Shown here piece by piece: positions 36,913 through 49,958 of a stretch of DNA of 64,000 bases. The position numbers were made by a program, and so were the translations under genes. Position 1 is the first letter of the stretch. Each line of letters starts with the position of its first letter. A model generated the notes under the pieces. That model made no database searches. It was not told the origin of the DNA and saw only the letters and a list, made by a program, of their open reading frames with translations. The stretch is from Moringa oleifera (lineage: Eukaryota > Streptophyta > Magnoliopsida > Brassicales > Moringaceae): NCBI GenBank assembly GCA_021397835.1, contig JAJFZO010000034.1, positions 1,986,501-2,050,500 on the forward strand, in the 5' to 3' direction.

Positions 36913-37277
36913 TCACTTGTACTTCCTACCGATGTGTTGCATGCTCAGTTTGCTAACCTGAACGAACAAGTAGGAAGAAAAGAAAAAGAACCCAAACAGT
37001 AAAACTACCCACTTAACCTTTTGTGCCTTTGCCTCCCTGGAGGAACTTGGAGCTGTGGGGCCAAGACAGAAAGAAATCTGACATAGGAAATTAAAAGGAA
37101 AAGGCAGCAGCCGAGAAAAGAACAACAAACATGTGACCTTTAACATACAACAACTTCCCATTTTATTAAAGAAAACATTCCAGGAATCTACATCTGTAGT
37201 TAAAGGCATAGGTTCGCAAGAGACGCGGACAACGTATATACTTTCAGATGTGAAGCCAGCTCGGACCACGGAGCGCT
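36913..37277 (-). other. Three candidate small exons, unknown product
   Basis: On the minus strand, 37277-37242, 37052-37018 and 36957-36913 are each bounded by AG and GT signals and join in one frame, reading SVVRAGFTSETP, then SSSREAKAQK, then VSKLSMQHIGRKYK and a stop. This would be the C terminus of a protein or a small reading frame in a longer transcript. I could not find an upstream exon that fits, and it does not splice in phase onto the EDA6-like gene at 38.75 kb. It may be chance. Confidence 0.22.
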
Positions 37278-38750
37278 CTAAAATATGGTAAATGGGTTTT
37301 TTGAGTAGACAGGTTGCTTATCCAAAAAGAAAAAAGGATAGTTCTTTCAGGGAAGAAATCACGTATGACACGTACCCATGGACAATATTGGTTTACATCT
37401 CAAACTATGTTGCGTTGGAGAGACATAACTGCCAGACTATACCAGGTTCTCTCTATTAAACAACTATCATGGGTTGGGTTGCCTCATGCATTAATGCTGT
37501 CTCCTTCGGCTTTCATCGACAAACAACTTATTCACTCTTAAGCTATTTTAGACTCCAAATAATTAAAACATGCATAGCTGTTATCACATACTCCTCATTC
37601 TGCATGATATATATATTGATTAAAGTCCAAACAGCAATGCCAAATCTAATTGTTCCAGCAGCGGGAAAGGAAGTGTCAACAAACTTCCACAGAAAAATCA
37701 TTAGCTAAACATTATGAATAAGTAATCATCCAATAACTACTCATCATTGAAGCCTGAAAATATATGTTATGATGTTGGGGTTAGCTCCCACTTATTTCAT
37801 GGAAAACTAATTCCATTGACAAAACACACTGCAACAAAAATGATATATTACTGGTTTTCCAAGCCTTGCTTGTACTGTTGCCTGCTGCAGTCAACAGTGT
37901 TTCTCATGATGTCGTTTTTAAGAACAAAACCAACAAAAGCCAATACATGAGAAGACCTCTACCAGTTACATATATCAACCTTAATTTCCAACTTCCTGCG
38001 ACCTTACCAAAAAATAATGGACAAAACGACCAATATCAAGCAACCCCCATATTAATTTATTACTATGCTTGCACAATAAGTGACATTTATTGCGGATCTC
38101 GACCTACATGCCCTTCAACAAAGCGCATGCATGCATTGGCAGCATTTCCCGCCAATCACGCCCTCAATCATTCTTCCAGAATCAACACAAAATACCTGTA
38201 TATGTCTTTGAGCTTTCAAAGAAAAACAACTACTAGCACCAAATTCTTTCCGGTCTCAAAGAACCGACAAATGTCGACTGTACATGTAAGCGTTTATGCA
38301 TGCAAAACTGGAAGGAAAGAAGAAAACTAAATCCACGAAACACGGTAGAACACAAGCAAGCAAACTAAACTTCGAGCTTATGTTTACAGCTTTACAAAGA
38401 GTCATCTAGAAATAAAAAGAAAATTAAAGCATACATTAACAACATAACCACTAAAATGGCAATTGAACTTCCCTCATGGAATGTTATACACTACTCTTCT
38501 CCATGTTAACGTCCAGCGATTCAAAACTACCAAAGCAACAGAGCCAAAAGAAAGATAAAGAGAGAGACCGGCATATCCCTCTTTTTCTAGAAAATGGAAG
38601 AAAGAGAGAGAGAGAGAGAGAGAAGGGAAGGGGGGATAGCGTTTTCATTGCGAGCGAAACTCACCACCTTAGGAGTGAAGTGCCACGAGTGTGTGGACAA
38701 AGTACGCCAAGTCAAGACCCATAGTAACCTTAAATCCATGAATCACCATC
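37278..38750. other. Region 3' of the EDA6-like gene, no clear gene
   Basis: ORFs at 37314-37541 and 37866-38330 (+) have no recognisable motif or intron structure. The DNA is less AT-rich than the deserts on either side, so it may be transcribed, for example as a long 3' UTR of the minus-strand gene. Confidence 0.4.
38603..38623. repeat. (GA)n microsatellite
   Basis: An AG dinucleotide run lies about 130 bp downstream of the stop codon of the EDA6-like gene on the minus strand, so it reads as CT in that transcript's 3' region. Confidence 0.85.
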
Positions 38751-39194
38751 TCACATCTGGATCCACCGAGCCAATTGCGTCGGATTAACAATCCCAGGTA
38801 TGCGAGTGCCATCACTCATCACTATGCTCGCCACTTCGTCGTAACTCTTGTTCTCCTTCTTTGCTCCCGGCTCTGCTTCCAGCTTCGTCTTCATCCTCTT
38901 CGACTCCGCTGATGATCCTCCAGTCAGAGGCACTGCCTCCGTTCGAGCTGGATCAAAATTTTGACCGAAAATCGTACCCTTCGTTAAAAACTCATAGGCC
39001 ATGTATCCCGCCAGGAGCCGATTAGACGAGCCCGGCTCGGTGAAGCCGTCAGCTTTGGAAACCGAAACCGGCTCGGTCTTGGCAGGAGCTTTAGAAAGTG
39101 AATTAGGCGCCGTTGGAGTCGAGGGGTTGGAAAAAATATACTCCCAGCCTTTACGCTTCCTTGGCGTAAAAACTCGTCGCGGGTGGTGACTCAT
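38751..39194 (-). CDS. EDA6: EDA6-like small plant protein (147 aa, single exon)
   Basis: An uninterrupted ATG-to-stop frame of 147 aa starts MSHHPRRVFTPRKRKGWEYI, a basic N terminus that could act as a nuclear signal. It then has a serine/threonine/proline-rich linker, a central block GYMAYEFLTKGTIFGQNFDP (about 63-82), a KRMKTKLEAEPGAKKENK basic segment, and a C-terminal block (SDGTRIPGIVNPTQLARWIQ). From memory this resembles the Arabidopsis gene named embryo sac development arrest 6 (At3g23440), which lies next to PHO1 there as this gene does here. Biochemical function is unknown. The sequence shows no catalytic motif and no membrane segment. Confidence 0.7.
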   Translation of the reverse strand: MSHHPRRVFTPRKRKGWEYIFSNPSTPTAPNSLSKAPAKTEPVSVSKADGFTEPGSSNRLLAGYMAYEFLTKGTIFGQNFDPARTEAVPLTGGSSAESKRMKTKLEAEPGAKKENKSYDEVASIVMSDGTRIPGIVNPTQLARWIQM

Positions 39195-39800
39195 CCTCTC
39201 TTATGGGCCTCAAATCATGCCACTTCAGCAACACAGGCTCAAGGGGATATATCCGTCAATTCGGATACAAACCTCTGGGTAAAAACGTCAAATCACCAAT
39301 TCGAATTTGTTTGGATAAAAGCGTCCAATCATCTTTTCTATCGAGAAATGTGCGGAAACGTCCCAAATGGAAATTTAAAAAAAAAAAAAAGGAAAAAGAA
39401 AAGAGGTAGTTCAATTTGGAGTGGATGGTGTCACTAAACAGCACCCAAGTCTAAAAGGATAAAAGCGTAAAATAGCCAAAAGAAGGAATTTTTTAAACGG
39501 AAAAAAATCCGGAAAAAATAATTATCAGATAAATAACCACAGCAGGGGAGAGAGAGAGGGGAGAAAGGGAGATTAGATGAAATCGGATCCAAGAGGCGGT
39601 GGCCGGATGCTTAATAGACTGGCGGATCTAGGCGCACGGACGGTTGGTTGAGAGACGGTGCCGCTGATGATCGACCAAGGAACACAGAATATATGAGGTG
39701 ATAGAGATCGAGAGAGAAAGAGAAAACAAGGCAGGGAAGGGGGCGAGGAAGACAACTGAAGGAATCGCTGTGGGTTGCGTACTTATATGGTGAATAATTG
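39195..39800 (-). promoter_or_regulatory. Upstream region, leader and TATA box of the EDA6-like gene
   Basis: A minus-strand ATATAAG lies at 39782-39788. Downstream of it, 39540-39760 is markedly pyrimidine-rich on the minus strand (CTCTCT tracts) and less AT-rich than its surroundings, like a transcribed 5' leader. A 60-codon frame at 39573-39755 (-) has no ATG start. The stretch 39360-39410 holds an A-rich run. Whether the leader is spliced before 39194 is unknown. Confidence 0.4.
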
Positions 39801-41907
39801 CAAAAGGCCCCTACTGTGGATATAAAATATCAGGAATGCCATTGAATGACTGCGGAATGACGTAAATATCCCCGAGTTTCACTGTAATGCCTCGCTCGGT
39901 TTCTGGCCCCCCTATGCGAGGAGTCATAAGATCAATCAGCAGCACATGACAAGTGGTTTTTCTTTTTTTGTGGGTAACTCAAAACAATTAAATCCTCTTT
40001 AAGTATTGAATATTATCTAATAAATAATTTTTTGTGTAAATTTCAAGATTACTCAAAATTATGGAAGTATTAATTAAATACTTATTTTTAAAAAATGTTG
40101 ATTAAGTGTGTAGAAATGGATAAAATGGTCCACATACAATTGTACACATTATGAAAGTCATGCCCACACCTTTAGCATGGACCATAATTTCATTTGTTAT
40201 GAGATAAGACGGTAACAAAATTGTTGATTTGTTTAGATAATAAACATATTATAAAATAGGTTAATTATCAAAATCATATGCATATTGCATTCACAAATCA
40301 CATGTGACTTTGCCTTATATATAAAATATTGTTTATTATACAGTTTCATACCATAATATTGACTAATTAATTCTAACATAAGGTTTGTGGTTGCAACCAA
40401 AACAAGTGGAACCTATTATTGTAGAGTCTGATTTTGTAGGGTAGAAATTTTATTGCATAAGATTAAGAGGAAATGAAGATATAAATGTGATAATTATGTC
40501 AAACTAGATTAGATCAGAAAATTAAATAGCATATCGCAATAATGAAATGATTAATCATAGGGATTACACAAAACCACTATTTGAGAAAAGACAAATAACA
40601 AGATAGATACATTCACCCTAATAGGGAAACCCAAATATACATAAACTACTTTAGACCTTTTTGCTTATCGGCCCAAAAAGTGGATTCCAAATTATCAATA
40701 ACTTTGTGGAGATTTTAAGGCCTTTTTTTTTTTTTTTACATGCGAATCTCCTTTTTTTTTTTTTTTGTAAAGGTAATTTTTTCGGGTCAAAAATTAGATG
40801 GTACGATGAAAAATAATTAACGGAAACGGGTATTTGTAAATATATGATATTTTATATATATTTCAGAAGATATTTTAATGACATAATAATTATAATAGAA
40901 AAAAGTGTTTGAAATATATTCAAAGGTTTTTTTATGTAAAGTGATAAAATCATGTTTTTAATTGATGAAGTGAAAAATACCATCTGAAATTATAAATTTT
41001 TTATTTTAAATTTTTTAGATTAATAATCGCAAATAAATCTATATTGATAAATGAAACACGATATTACATTAGTGTGACTCTTGAGCAATTTGTAACTCAT
41101 AAACAATCTTATAATTGGTTTAAAGCTGAAATATAGGATTAATCTCTTTAAACTCACTATAATTTTTTTTATCAATGAATTGAGTATAAATTTTAACCCA
41201 CTTGTGGACATTTCGTCACCTTGTAATCAAAATAGATATTATTAATTAGTTGAATAATTTATTTTATATAATTATGCTTTTGATATATATAATTTTAAAG
41301 ATTAATTTATTAATATTGTTGTTTTAAAAAAATCATGGGTGCTTTTGCCGGTAAGAAAATCATCCAATTAGAGAGTTATGATTGTTTCTTTTACTAAAAG
41401 TAACTCTATATAGTAAATATTTTATAATATGTGTCGTTGCAGTTAAGTATAAAATAATTAATTTAATAATCAGAATATGATAAACAAGGTTTAAATTAAA
41501 GTTTTAACTTTAAAATTCTAATAAAGTAATGGACTCTTTTTCTTTTTATTCATTAAATAATTCTTACCGGGTTGAACCTCTTAGGTATGGACAAAAGCTA
41601 CCAAAATGAAATTTAAACATTTCTTTTGGACTATAACAATTAATTAATTATATAAAATATAATGATTAATAATAAATTTATTATAAATTTAATAAGTAGT
41701 ATGTCGTTTCAAAGAGGAATATGTTCTATTCTTTTTGAAGAAATTGCTGGCCTTGGCTTTATTTATTTTTCTTTCAGCATTACCAATAATTTAAATTAAT
41801 GTTTCAGTGTTTTTAGCATTTAAATGTTAATTTGGTTAAAATATTTTTAAATAAATGATAAAATTGTTTTATCTTTTTTATTCTTAATATTATAAGATGA
41901 TAGATGG

Positions 41908-41929
41908 TATATATATATATATATATATG
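41908..41929. repeat. (TA)n microsatellite
   Basis: A perfect TA run in AT-rich intergenic DNA. Confidence 0.9.
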
Positions 41930-44900
41930 ATTTTTTTTATATCGTGCAATGAGACATGGATATCATATTCAACTTTGTTCAAAGATTTCGTGTAATATTT
42001 TTAGATTTGGGGTAATTTGTCCAGATTTTATATAATATCTTCACGTAAATTTCATTTGTTGTATTAAATTATTGATTTTATTATTTAATTATAAATGTCT
42101 AAAAATTTAATTTATGTTATTAATTTTTCAAATTGTTTATTTATAATTTTAATTATTTATTAAAAATTTCATGATATATGTTTACATTAAATATTATTTA
42201 TATAATAATTATTTATAATAATAACTATTGGTAATAATAATCATCCACGTTTCAACTTATAAGCAATTTATATATTATATATTAAAAACTTCAAATTAAC
42301 CGTTACGTAAATTCACAAGATATTCCAAGAGGTCATAAAATTTTTAAGTACATTGGAGATTATATGAAAAATGATGGGTTGTTTGTTTCAAAGATATTTT
42401 GCAGTAGACCCACACCTCTTCAAAAGCTTTTATAAGATATTATTTCTTTCATCACTTATATTTAATTAATAAATAATTAAAAATATTATTTTAAATAAAC
42501 AAATAATACATTGAAGCATAACAAAATAATGCATGATATTTAAAATAATAAATATCAACTATAAATATCATATAATACCTAAAATGACACATAAAAACTA
42601 AAATAATTGATAAAAAATTTAAATATTATTACCTAAGTATTGAAATACTACATAAATATAAAACAACATATCAAAAACTGCAAATATTACATCATATTTA
42701 AAATAATTCATAAAATAATACATAATACTTGAAATAATGCATGAAAATTTTAAATTTACTGACACGATCATAATCTTGAAGATTCACCAAATAAAAAAAA
42801 ATTATAATGAGCACCAAAGATCTTCATACTCAAACTCACAAATAACAACCATGGGTAGGTAAGACGATAAGCATATTCACACAAGATTTAAGATATGATA
42901 CAATATATTACTTAAATGACACATATTTTATATATTTATAAACATAAAAATACTTTAAAATAAAAGAAATAATCAATTTTTATGGGATTTTCCACTCAAC
43001 ATTTGCATTAATTGTAATTTTTTGAAAGAATAAAGCTGGAAAAGAGTTATCCTTGTCATTGTGTGAGGATTCTTTGAAGATTTTTGTAAGAATCGACAAA
43101 AAAAACCTGGTTCTTCAATTTTGAGAATAAATCAAATGTTCTTTGGTATGCCTTAGTAGACCTTTTCATCTAATCAAGTTTATTAATTTCAAAAATTTTG
43201 CGTTCGAGATCCTTTTTAATTTAATAGGTTAATTTCGGTGTTGTATTTTTGTTAAATTCACTTGAATGGCGTAAAAATTTATTATTTTTGTTAAATGGGT
43301 ATATGAAGATGAATTGATTACTGAAATTTGGCATATAGCTTTTTTTTATTATTATTGAATTGGAATTTTTTATGCAAAAATTTTATTGTTATTTGTTTTT
43401 TTATATCAATATATGAAAGTGTGTTTTTGGCTGTATTAATAAAAAAATATTAATTTTGATTAACTTTTTTTTATATTTTTTTATATCTATGAATAAAATT
43501 AACTAGTTTATTGAGGAGGGTTGGACGTGCTTGAGAGGATTTTGCTGAATTATATAGTCTATAAAATGATGGTTTTATTTTGATGAATAAATATAAGTGA
43601 TAAATAATTTTATGCATATTGAAGTTTGATTATGCAAAAAATATATTTATGTCAAATTAATTATATTTATTTGCATAGATGAAGTGTGATTTAGTATATA
43701 ATATTGAAGATTTAAAGATGTTAATATACATTGAAATGTAATTATTGTTTGTATGCGTATTAAAATGTGATCAAGATGTCACGTTACATTGAATGTGATG
43801 ATAATGATGTTTTAGAATTTAATTTTATACAAAAAATATTTTATTAATATATATTTTTAAATATATTAATAATTATAATATATTAAAGTGTAATGTTATT
43901 TTTTATATAATTTTTATTATAATTTATAATTATATCATATAAGATGTAAAATTTTAACACAATGGATGTGACTTTTTATTATGAGACATGTGAAATTTAT
44001 ATTATAAATTTTTAATTGAAAAATATTTAAAATTTTATTAAAAATTACAAACTTTAAATATTAATTCAGTTGAAAATAATGATTATATTATGAATTAAAA
44101 ATTTTTGTGTTGTTTTAAAAAATAAAAATTACAAATAAAATTAGAAAATACAAATTACACTAGTTGTGGATTGTTCCAAACTGATGATTACTTGCGACCC
44201 ATTACTACAGTTGATTTAAATATTATAAAATTATTAAATAATAATAATTTTAAATCAGTTATATTCATTTATTCTCAAATTGATTCAAGGTTATCTTTAA
44301 TTAAATATATATTTTTTATTTTTTAAATGTAATAAAAATGAAAAATAAAAAAATAAAAAAAGATATTCTAGGTAAAGATTGTCATCTAGAGGCAAGCATG
44401 ACGATAAATTTAATTAAATGTTTTATTTGCTGTTATATAAAATGAAGCTGTCATTTAAAATTAAATTGAATGTCATGTATTCTTCTTTTTTTTTCCTTGT
44501 TAAATTAGATGATGATCTGCCATTCGTCATTTAAAATTATTTTTAACAGTTATTTAAAATTATTTGTAAATATTAATTTGTAAAAATTTAATTATTTTTA
44601 CAAATAAAAAATAAGTAAAATTGAAAAAATCTAAAATTAATTTTTATATTAAAATGATTGATAAATTTATAATTTTATTTCATGGTCCACAGTAATTTTG
44701 TATGAAATTTTAAAATAATTAAAAAACAAAGTTAACTTTTGAGATCTTAAAAAACACAAAGGGAAAAAAAAGTTCCCCTTTCTTTTTTTTTTTTCCTTTT
44801 CAACAAAAAGCAATACAGCTTTTGCCAAAAAAAAGTAAAAATAAAAAGATAAAAAAGAGTTTTTTTTTTGGGTGAAAGGAATATGAACTGTCTTTTATTT

Positions 44901-45530
44901 TTTATTTGAACATAAGCTATTAACAAATTTTAAACAATTAAAAAATTATTAAATTAATCCATATGTTTTTTTGCATGTCAAATTTTATATAATAGTTATG
45001 ATAAAGTTATCAATCATAAGATATTCTTCTTTTAATGTACCAAAACGACAATTTCTATATGGTTAGGGCTGACTAGAGGTGTTAACCAACCAATCAATGC
45101 AGGCCACCAAAATAGAGAACATAACACATAATACTTTTATGTGTAATATTTTATTATATTTAATAACAATAAATAATGGTCATAAAAAACATGCACGGTC
45201 AGTAATGGGTGAAGTGACCTTATTTTGACTTGAAACGTTATTTTAAAGAAAGTGGGTGCAGTTGACGTCTCCTACCATCATGGGTGGTCTAAAAGTTAAT
45301 TGGTTTGAATCAAATCTGATCCCAATAGTATAATATATGTGAAGAAATATTTTTTTTTATGACATGCTGCAATACATAATCCAATTAAGGCTATAACATA
45401 AGGTTTTTACATAATGGGTACTGTGATAAATTGAATAAATTAAATCATGCAATATCTAATTGGTCTGATTTACTCATTAGGCACTAAATTTATATTTAAA
45501 TAAGTTAAACAATGAATCCAACGATAACAA

Positions 45531-45690
45531 CACGTCGTGGTGTAGTTGGTTATCAAGTCGGCCAAACTCACTAAAGGTCTGCAGCTCGAGTCCGGCCGCG
45601 TGGGTGCGGATATGCTGTTCTTTTGTGCCACTGTCCAGAGGTACTTGCTTTAAGTCACGCGCGCTTACATCCGCGTTAACCAACATATTG
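45531..45690 (+). mobile_element. tRNA-derived SINE-like element or tRNA pseudogene
   Basis: A G+C-richer block in very AT-rich DNA starts with an internal Pol III promoter. The A box TGGTGTAGTTGG is at 45538-45549 and the B box AGCTCGAGTCC at 45583-45593 (one mismatch to the tRNA consensus), with tRNA-like spacing. The outer ends 45531-45537 and 45596-45602 can pair at 6 of 7 positions including a G-T, but the T stem is broken, so it is not a working tRNA. The head looks valine-like. About 90 bp of unrelated tail follow, as in plant tRNA-derived SINEs. No clear target duplication is visible. Confidence 0.5.
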
Positions 45691-46549
45691 TCAATCTATT
45701 GAGGTCATAAATTCTCTAAAATGTTTTTTTGAAAAAAGGACAATGCTACTTTGCTTAGAAGATAATTGATGTGTAAATGAATTCTGATGAAAATTATTAG
45801 AATTTTATGATTGATTAGCATATCTTAACATAATATTATCGTACGATGTTTTATTAACCCTATTTAGCATAATGCTTATGATTTATTAACGGGTAAATAT
45901 ATATAAAAAATAATACCAAATCTACTTTCTCATTTAACTTAGTTTTACATTTAAACTTTTAATTTGAATTAAATTAAATTTTTTCTCTAAAAATATCAAT
46001 TTATTATGTTTAGGATGATTTGAAATTTCAATTACCCAATTTAAAATATATTTAAATCATAATCTCATAAATTCTAAGATTAAATTGAGTTATTATCTCT
46101 CAGTTTTTAATAAATAATTAAATTCACTGGTAAACTATATAGTTGTTGGTAATCCATCATAATCCAAGTCATAGAATAAATTAAATATGTAATATATATA
46201 GCAGAGGTTAATGTCAATTGTCTCTTTCAAATGGTTCCCCACAAGACAAAAAATGTACAAAAACAAGTGTACGTAAATGGTTAGCCAATCCACATCCACA
46301 TCCACACTAGGACTTCCCCACTACTCCTTGTCCCACAGCCGTTATCATTTCTTGACTTTTCAAATTAATTTCAATTATTTATTTAATTAATTAAAAAATG
46401 TGTTCTTCTTTAATTTCACATAAATTGGTTAATATATATATTTAAAAAATTAATATAAATCAGAACGATAAAATATACACAGTTTTGCATCTTTAAAAAT
46501 ATTTTATTTTATTTTTTAATTAATTAAGTAAAAGTTAACTTTTTATTTA

Positions 46550-47077
46550 AGATAAAAATTATGTAAAACTTTAATGTTTACTCGATATTATTAATTAAAT
46601 TCTTATGTATTAAAACATGATAAATTAAATATTGATTTAATTTGATATCAAATTGATTAATTTTAATTTTAATAATTATAAAAAATTAAAGATATTTTTT
46701 TATTAAAATACTCAAAAATAATTTCAATGAATTTTTCATACCATGTCTGATCTATTCTTCAAATATGAATAATTTTAGATATAATATCTATTTTAATGAA
46801 TTTTTTTAAAATATTGATAATATAAACTTTAAAAAATATATTTTTCACTATTTTTTAAAAAAATTTGTGATAATAATTTGAATATTTTTTTATATTTATA
46901 AAAAATTTATAATTAAAATTCATTACATAATATCTTTAATTTAAATATTTTTAATTTTTTTTATTAAGATTTAATTTAATTCAAATTGATTGATCGAGAT
47001 TTGATTTATCACTTTTTAAACATGAAGATTTGATTGATAACATTAGGTAAACATCAAAATTTTTTATGTTATTTATT
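46550..47077. mobile_element. Fold-back MITE-like element, copy 3 (528 bp)
   Basis: The left arm starts AGATAAAAATTATGTAAAAC. The right arm near 46975-47077, read as its reverse complement, repeats that arm with TTATCAATCAAATCTTCATG and AAAAAGTGATAAATCAAA, matching the 14.76-kb element. Identical TTTTTATTTA sequences at 46540-46549 and 47078-47087 could be a 10-bp target duplication. The length, 528 bp, is almost that of copy 1 (526 bp). Confidence 0.6.
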
Positions 47078-49381
47078 TTTTTATTTATGATATCTCAAAT
47101 CAAGATTTATAAAAAAGATATATTTTTAATATAAAATTTTTATTTATAATTTTTATTAATATTAACGTTTTATGCACACACATGATATTCATTTGATTTT
47201 TATTTATGTAATTACCATAACATTTTTTAAAGTATTATTAAAATAAATAAAAATATATTTTAATTTTAAAAAATATTTATATTTTATGTGTTATTGTTAA
47301 ATTTAATATGAAAATATTTTTATTTATTTTAATAATATTTTAAAAAACATTAAAAAATTATAAAAAATAAAAATCAGATATATATCTATACACAAAAATG
47401 TTAATATTAATAAAAATTATATATATAAAATTTATATGAATATTAAATAAATATAATTTTTATTAATAATTATTCTTTTAAAATATTTAACAAAATGTAT
47501 ATATTTTTGTATAATTAATTTTTTTATGTTTGAATTTAAATGTGGAACAAAATTGATTTTATATTGGGCTTTCATTTTGTTTGGTTTTTAAACATTAAAA
47601 AAAATAGAAGTTCTAACCCAAGCCCACTGAATCCAACAAATAAAGTCCATGGAGTACAAATTCCTGCAGGCTTTATGGAGATAGAACTTAAAAATTAAAT
47701 TGAGAGAGAGGAACCACAAGAAGTCTCCGTGAATTTTTTAAAACTAATTTTATTTATTTTTTATTTTTTGCATCAATATTTTAAATTATTAAACTATTTT
47801 TATAATTCTATGTTAAAACACTTAACACAAAACTTATATCAGTTAAGAGTTTTAATCTGGATTTATAAGAGCAGGGTTGAGTTCAATTGACTAAATGCGT
47901 GACAAGTTTAATGATGTTTCCTTAATCATAAAGTCGGACAATGGGATACGTTGGATCAGTTTAATCTACTTGAGTTTGACCTAAACAAAGTTTAACAGGT
48001 CTTTAAAATTATGAAAAAAATATGATTCACACCTTATTTTATTAAATTATATTTTAAAATTATTTTATTAAAATTCAAATCAATTAATTTATTACATTTT
48101 AATCAAACGTTATTCAAAATGGATTTAATAAATTTCATAATAAATAACTAATTTAATTTAATTTCAATGGATTAACTCATCAAATGATTTGTTCCAAATC
48201 TAAAACTCACTATCCGTTTATTTTCTAAACAACAACTTTAATTATTAAAGGGATCGGACTGAAGACAAAGTATCAAAGAAGAAATTTAAATGCTATTCTA
48301 TAAAATGTCAAAGCTGCTGTGGATCCACCATAGCTACACTACATACAGAATTTGAAGATTTATGATACTGAGGAAAAATTAGGTAAGAAAAGAAGATAAT
48401 CAATCCAAGTCAAGGAAAGCATCTGTGCAAAGTTAAAGCCCATTATAGCTCATCAGAGACTCTACTGCAAGTTGGAAAATATGAGAAGAAGGACCACAGC
48501 GTGCATGTGACTCAAGTTTATTACAAGTTCTATTCCTTCCATGACCTTTTTTCTGTGGCTTTCGCAATCTATGCACAGCTAATCTACACATGGTTTTGGT
48601 GCAAATCCTCTTCAGATGGGTACCTAGAAATGGATAACCACTTCACTTTCAAATCTCTTCACTTTTGGTTTTCCATCCTATCGAGATCTTGTTTGACTGA
48701 TAGCGTTAGCTTGCCAGCTTTCCATTTATTATAGGCTGATTAATTAGGTGAGGCATAAGGCCAATGGCCGACCTCATTCATACGTTGGGACCAAGCCATT
48801 TTGACGTGATAACTCAACATAATCCATCATTAACTCATCTGGTTAATGCTGCAAGTTCCAGGGCTTCATGCAGGAGCCATTAACAGCAAGCTCATAGCTA
48901 CCCAGAGGAGTCCTAGCTAGCCACGAAAATGTAAGATTCAAGCTTTAATATAGACATCAAAGGCTTCATTGGCTGCCCAAGAATCATCTAGCTAGGTTGA
49001 GCATCTTGGATAATGGTCATAGTTTGATCATATATAATTATCGTATAATATTTGAATCTGTTGATTCTCATAGTCGTCTGTAAATACTCTGTTAAAAATA
49101 TTACCTGTTCTTATTGTAGTTAGACGGTTTTATCTGATCAATTAAGTGTACTCAAAATAGATTTCTTTCCTTTTTCCCTTGGTTGGTGGGGTGGTGAAGT
49201 CAGGATTAATTACAAAATTAATGAAGCAAGGCCCACCGGTTTCAATTATTGTCAACATATTAAAACTTCCTTGCATCGTCACCATCAGAACTGTGCACTA
49301 CTACCCAGTAGATGTTTTTACAGTGTTCGTATACAATAACAAAAAAACTTGTTTTAAAGGCTGAATGCAGAAGCCTGCGTG

Positions 49382-49400
49382 GAGAGAGAGAGAGAGAGAG
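49382..49400. repeat. (GA)n microsatellite
   Basis: A short GA dinucleotide run in non-coding DNA, about 1.6 kb upstream of the glycine-rich protein gene. Confidence 0.8.
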
Positions 49401-49903
49401 GTGTAGCCACTGACGAGAGACATAGCTTAATTAATTTCATGGAGAGTGAAAGATTAATTTGTTGTTCACCGACGCCATTAAATTCTCCATCTACCATGCA
49501 CATGGAAGAGTACCGTGAAATTTGTAAGAGAGTCTAGTGGAATGAATTTAATCCTACCATTTTCTTTTCATAGTTTTCTTCCTCATTCTTTCTTGTTTCT
49601 ATCAATTAGTTGTCCCTGTTTGATTCATTGGATTTGCAGAACTGAATCAGATTTACATTGATTTCAACAGTCAAATTTGTGACTATGTGCTCATAAATTT
49701 ATCAAAACTCTGCAGTGTACAATCTTGACTATATATACGATATGGCCATAATTCAATATGCAAGGCCGACATTACTCCGACGTCGCATCTGATGTTTAAG
49801 TCGGATCTGATGTTTTCTCTTTTGTCATGCAGCGGTGCCCACGGAAATATAAAAGTTGCAGTTGGATCTTTCTTCTCTCTCCCTTTAATTCGTTGCTTAT
49901 ATG

Positions 49904-49906
<3 letters not shown>

Positions 49907-49957
<51 letters not shown>
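49907..49957. repeat. (TA)21(CA)n compound microsatellite
   Basis: A perfect TA run of about 42 bp passes into a short CA run. Probably length-polymorphic. Confidence 0.95.

Positions 49958-49958
<1 letters not shown>

Larger units (their letters stand above)
39801..48280. other. AT-rich gene desert
   Basis: I see no coding region in about 8.5 kb. It contains a (TA)n run at 41908-41929, degenerate short A/T repeats (42.4-42.8 and 43.5-43.9 kb), a tRNA-derived element at 45.53 kb and a fold-back element at 46.55 kb. Confidence 0.6.

Noticed and set aside
37866..38330. 154-codon plus-strand ORF
   Set aside because: No motif, composition like non-coding DNA, and no TATA box or splice structure supporting it.
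39573..39755. 60-codon minus-strand ORF with a hydrophobic N terminus
   Set aside because: It starts at TTG, not ATG, and lies in the probable 5' leader of the EDA6-like gene.
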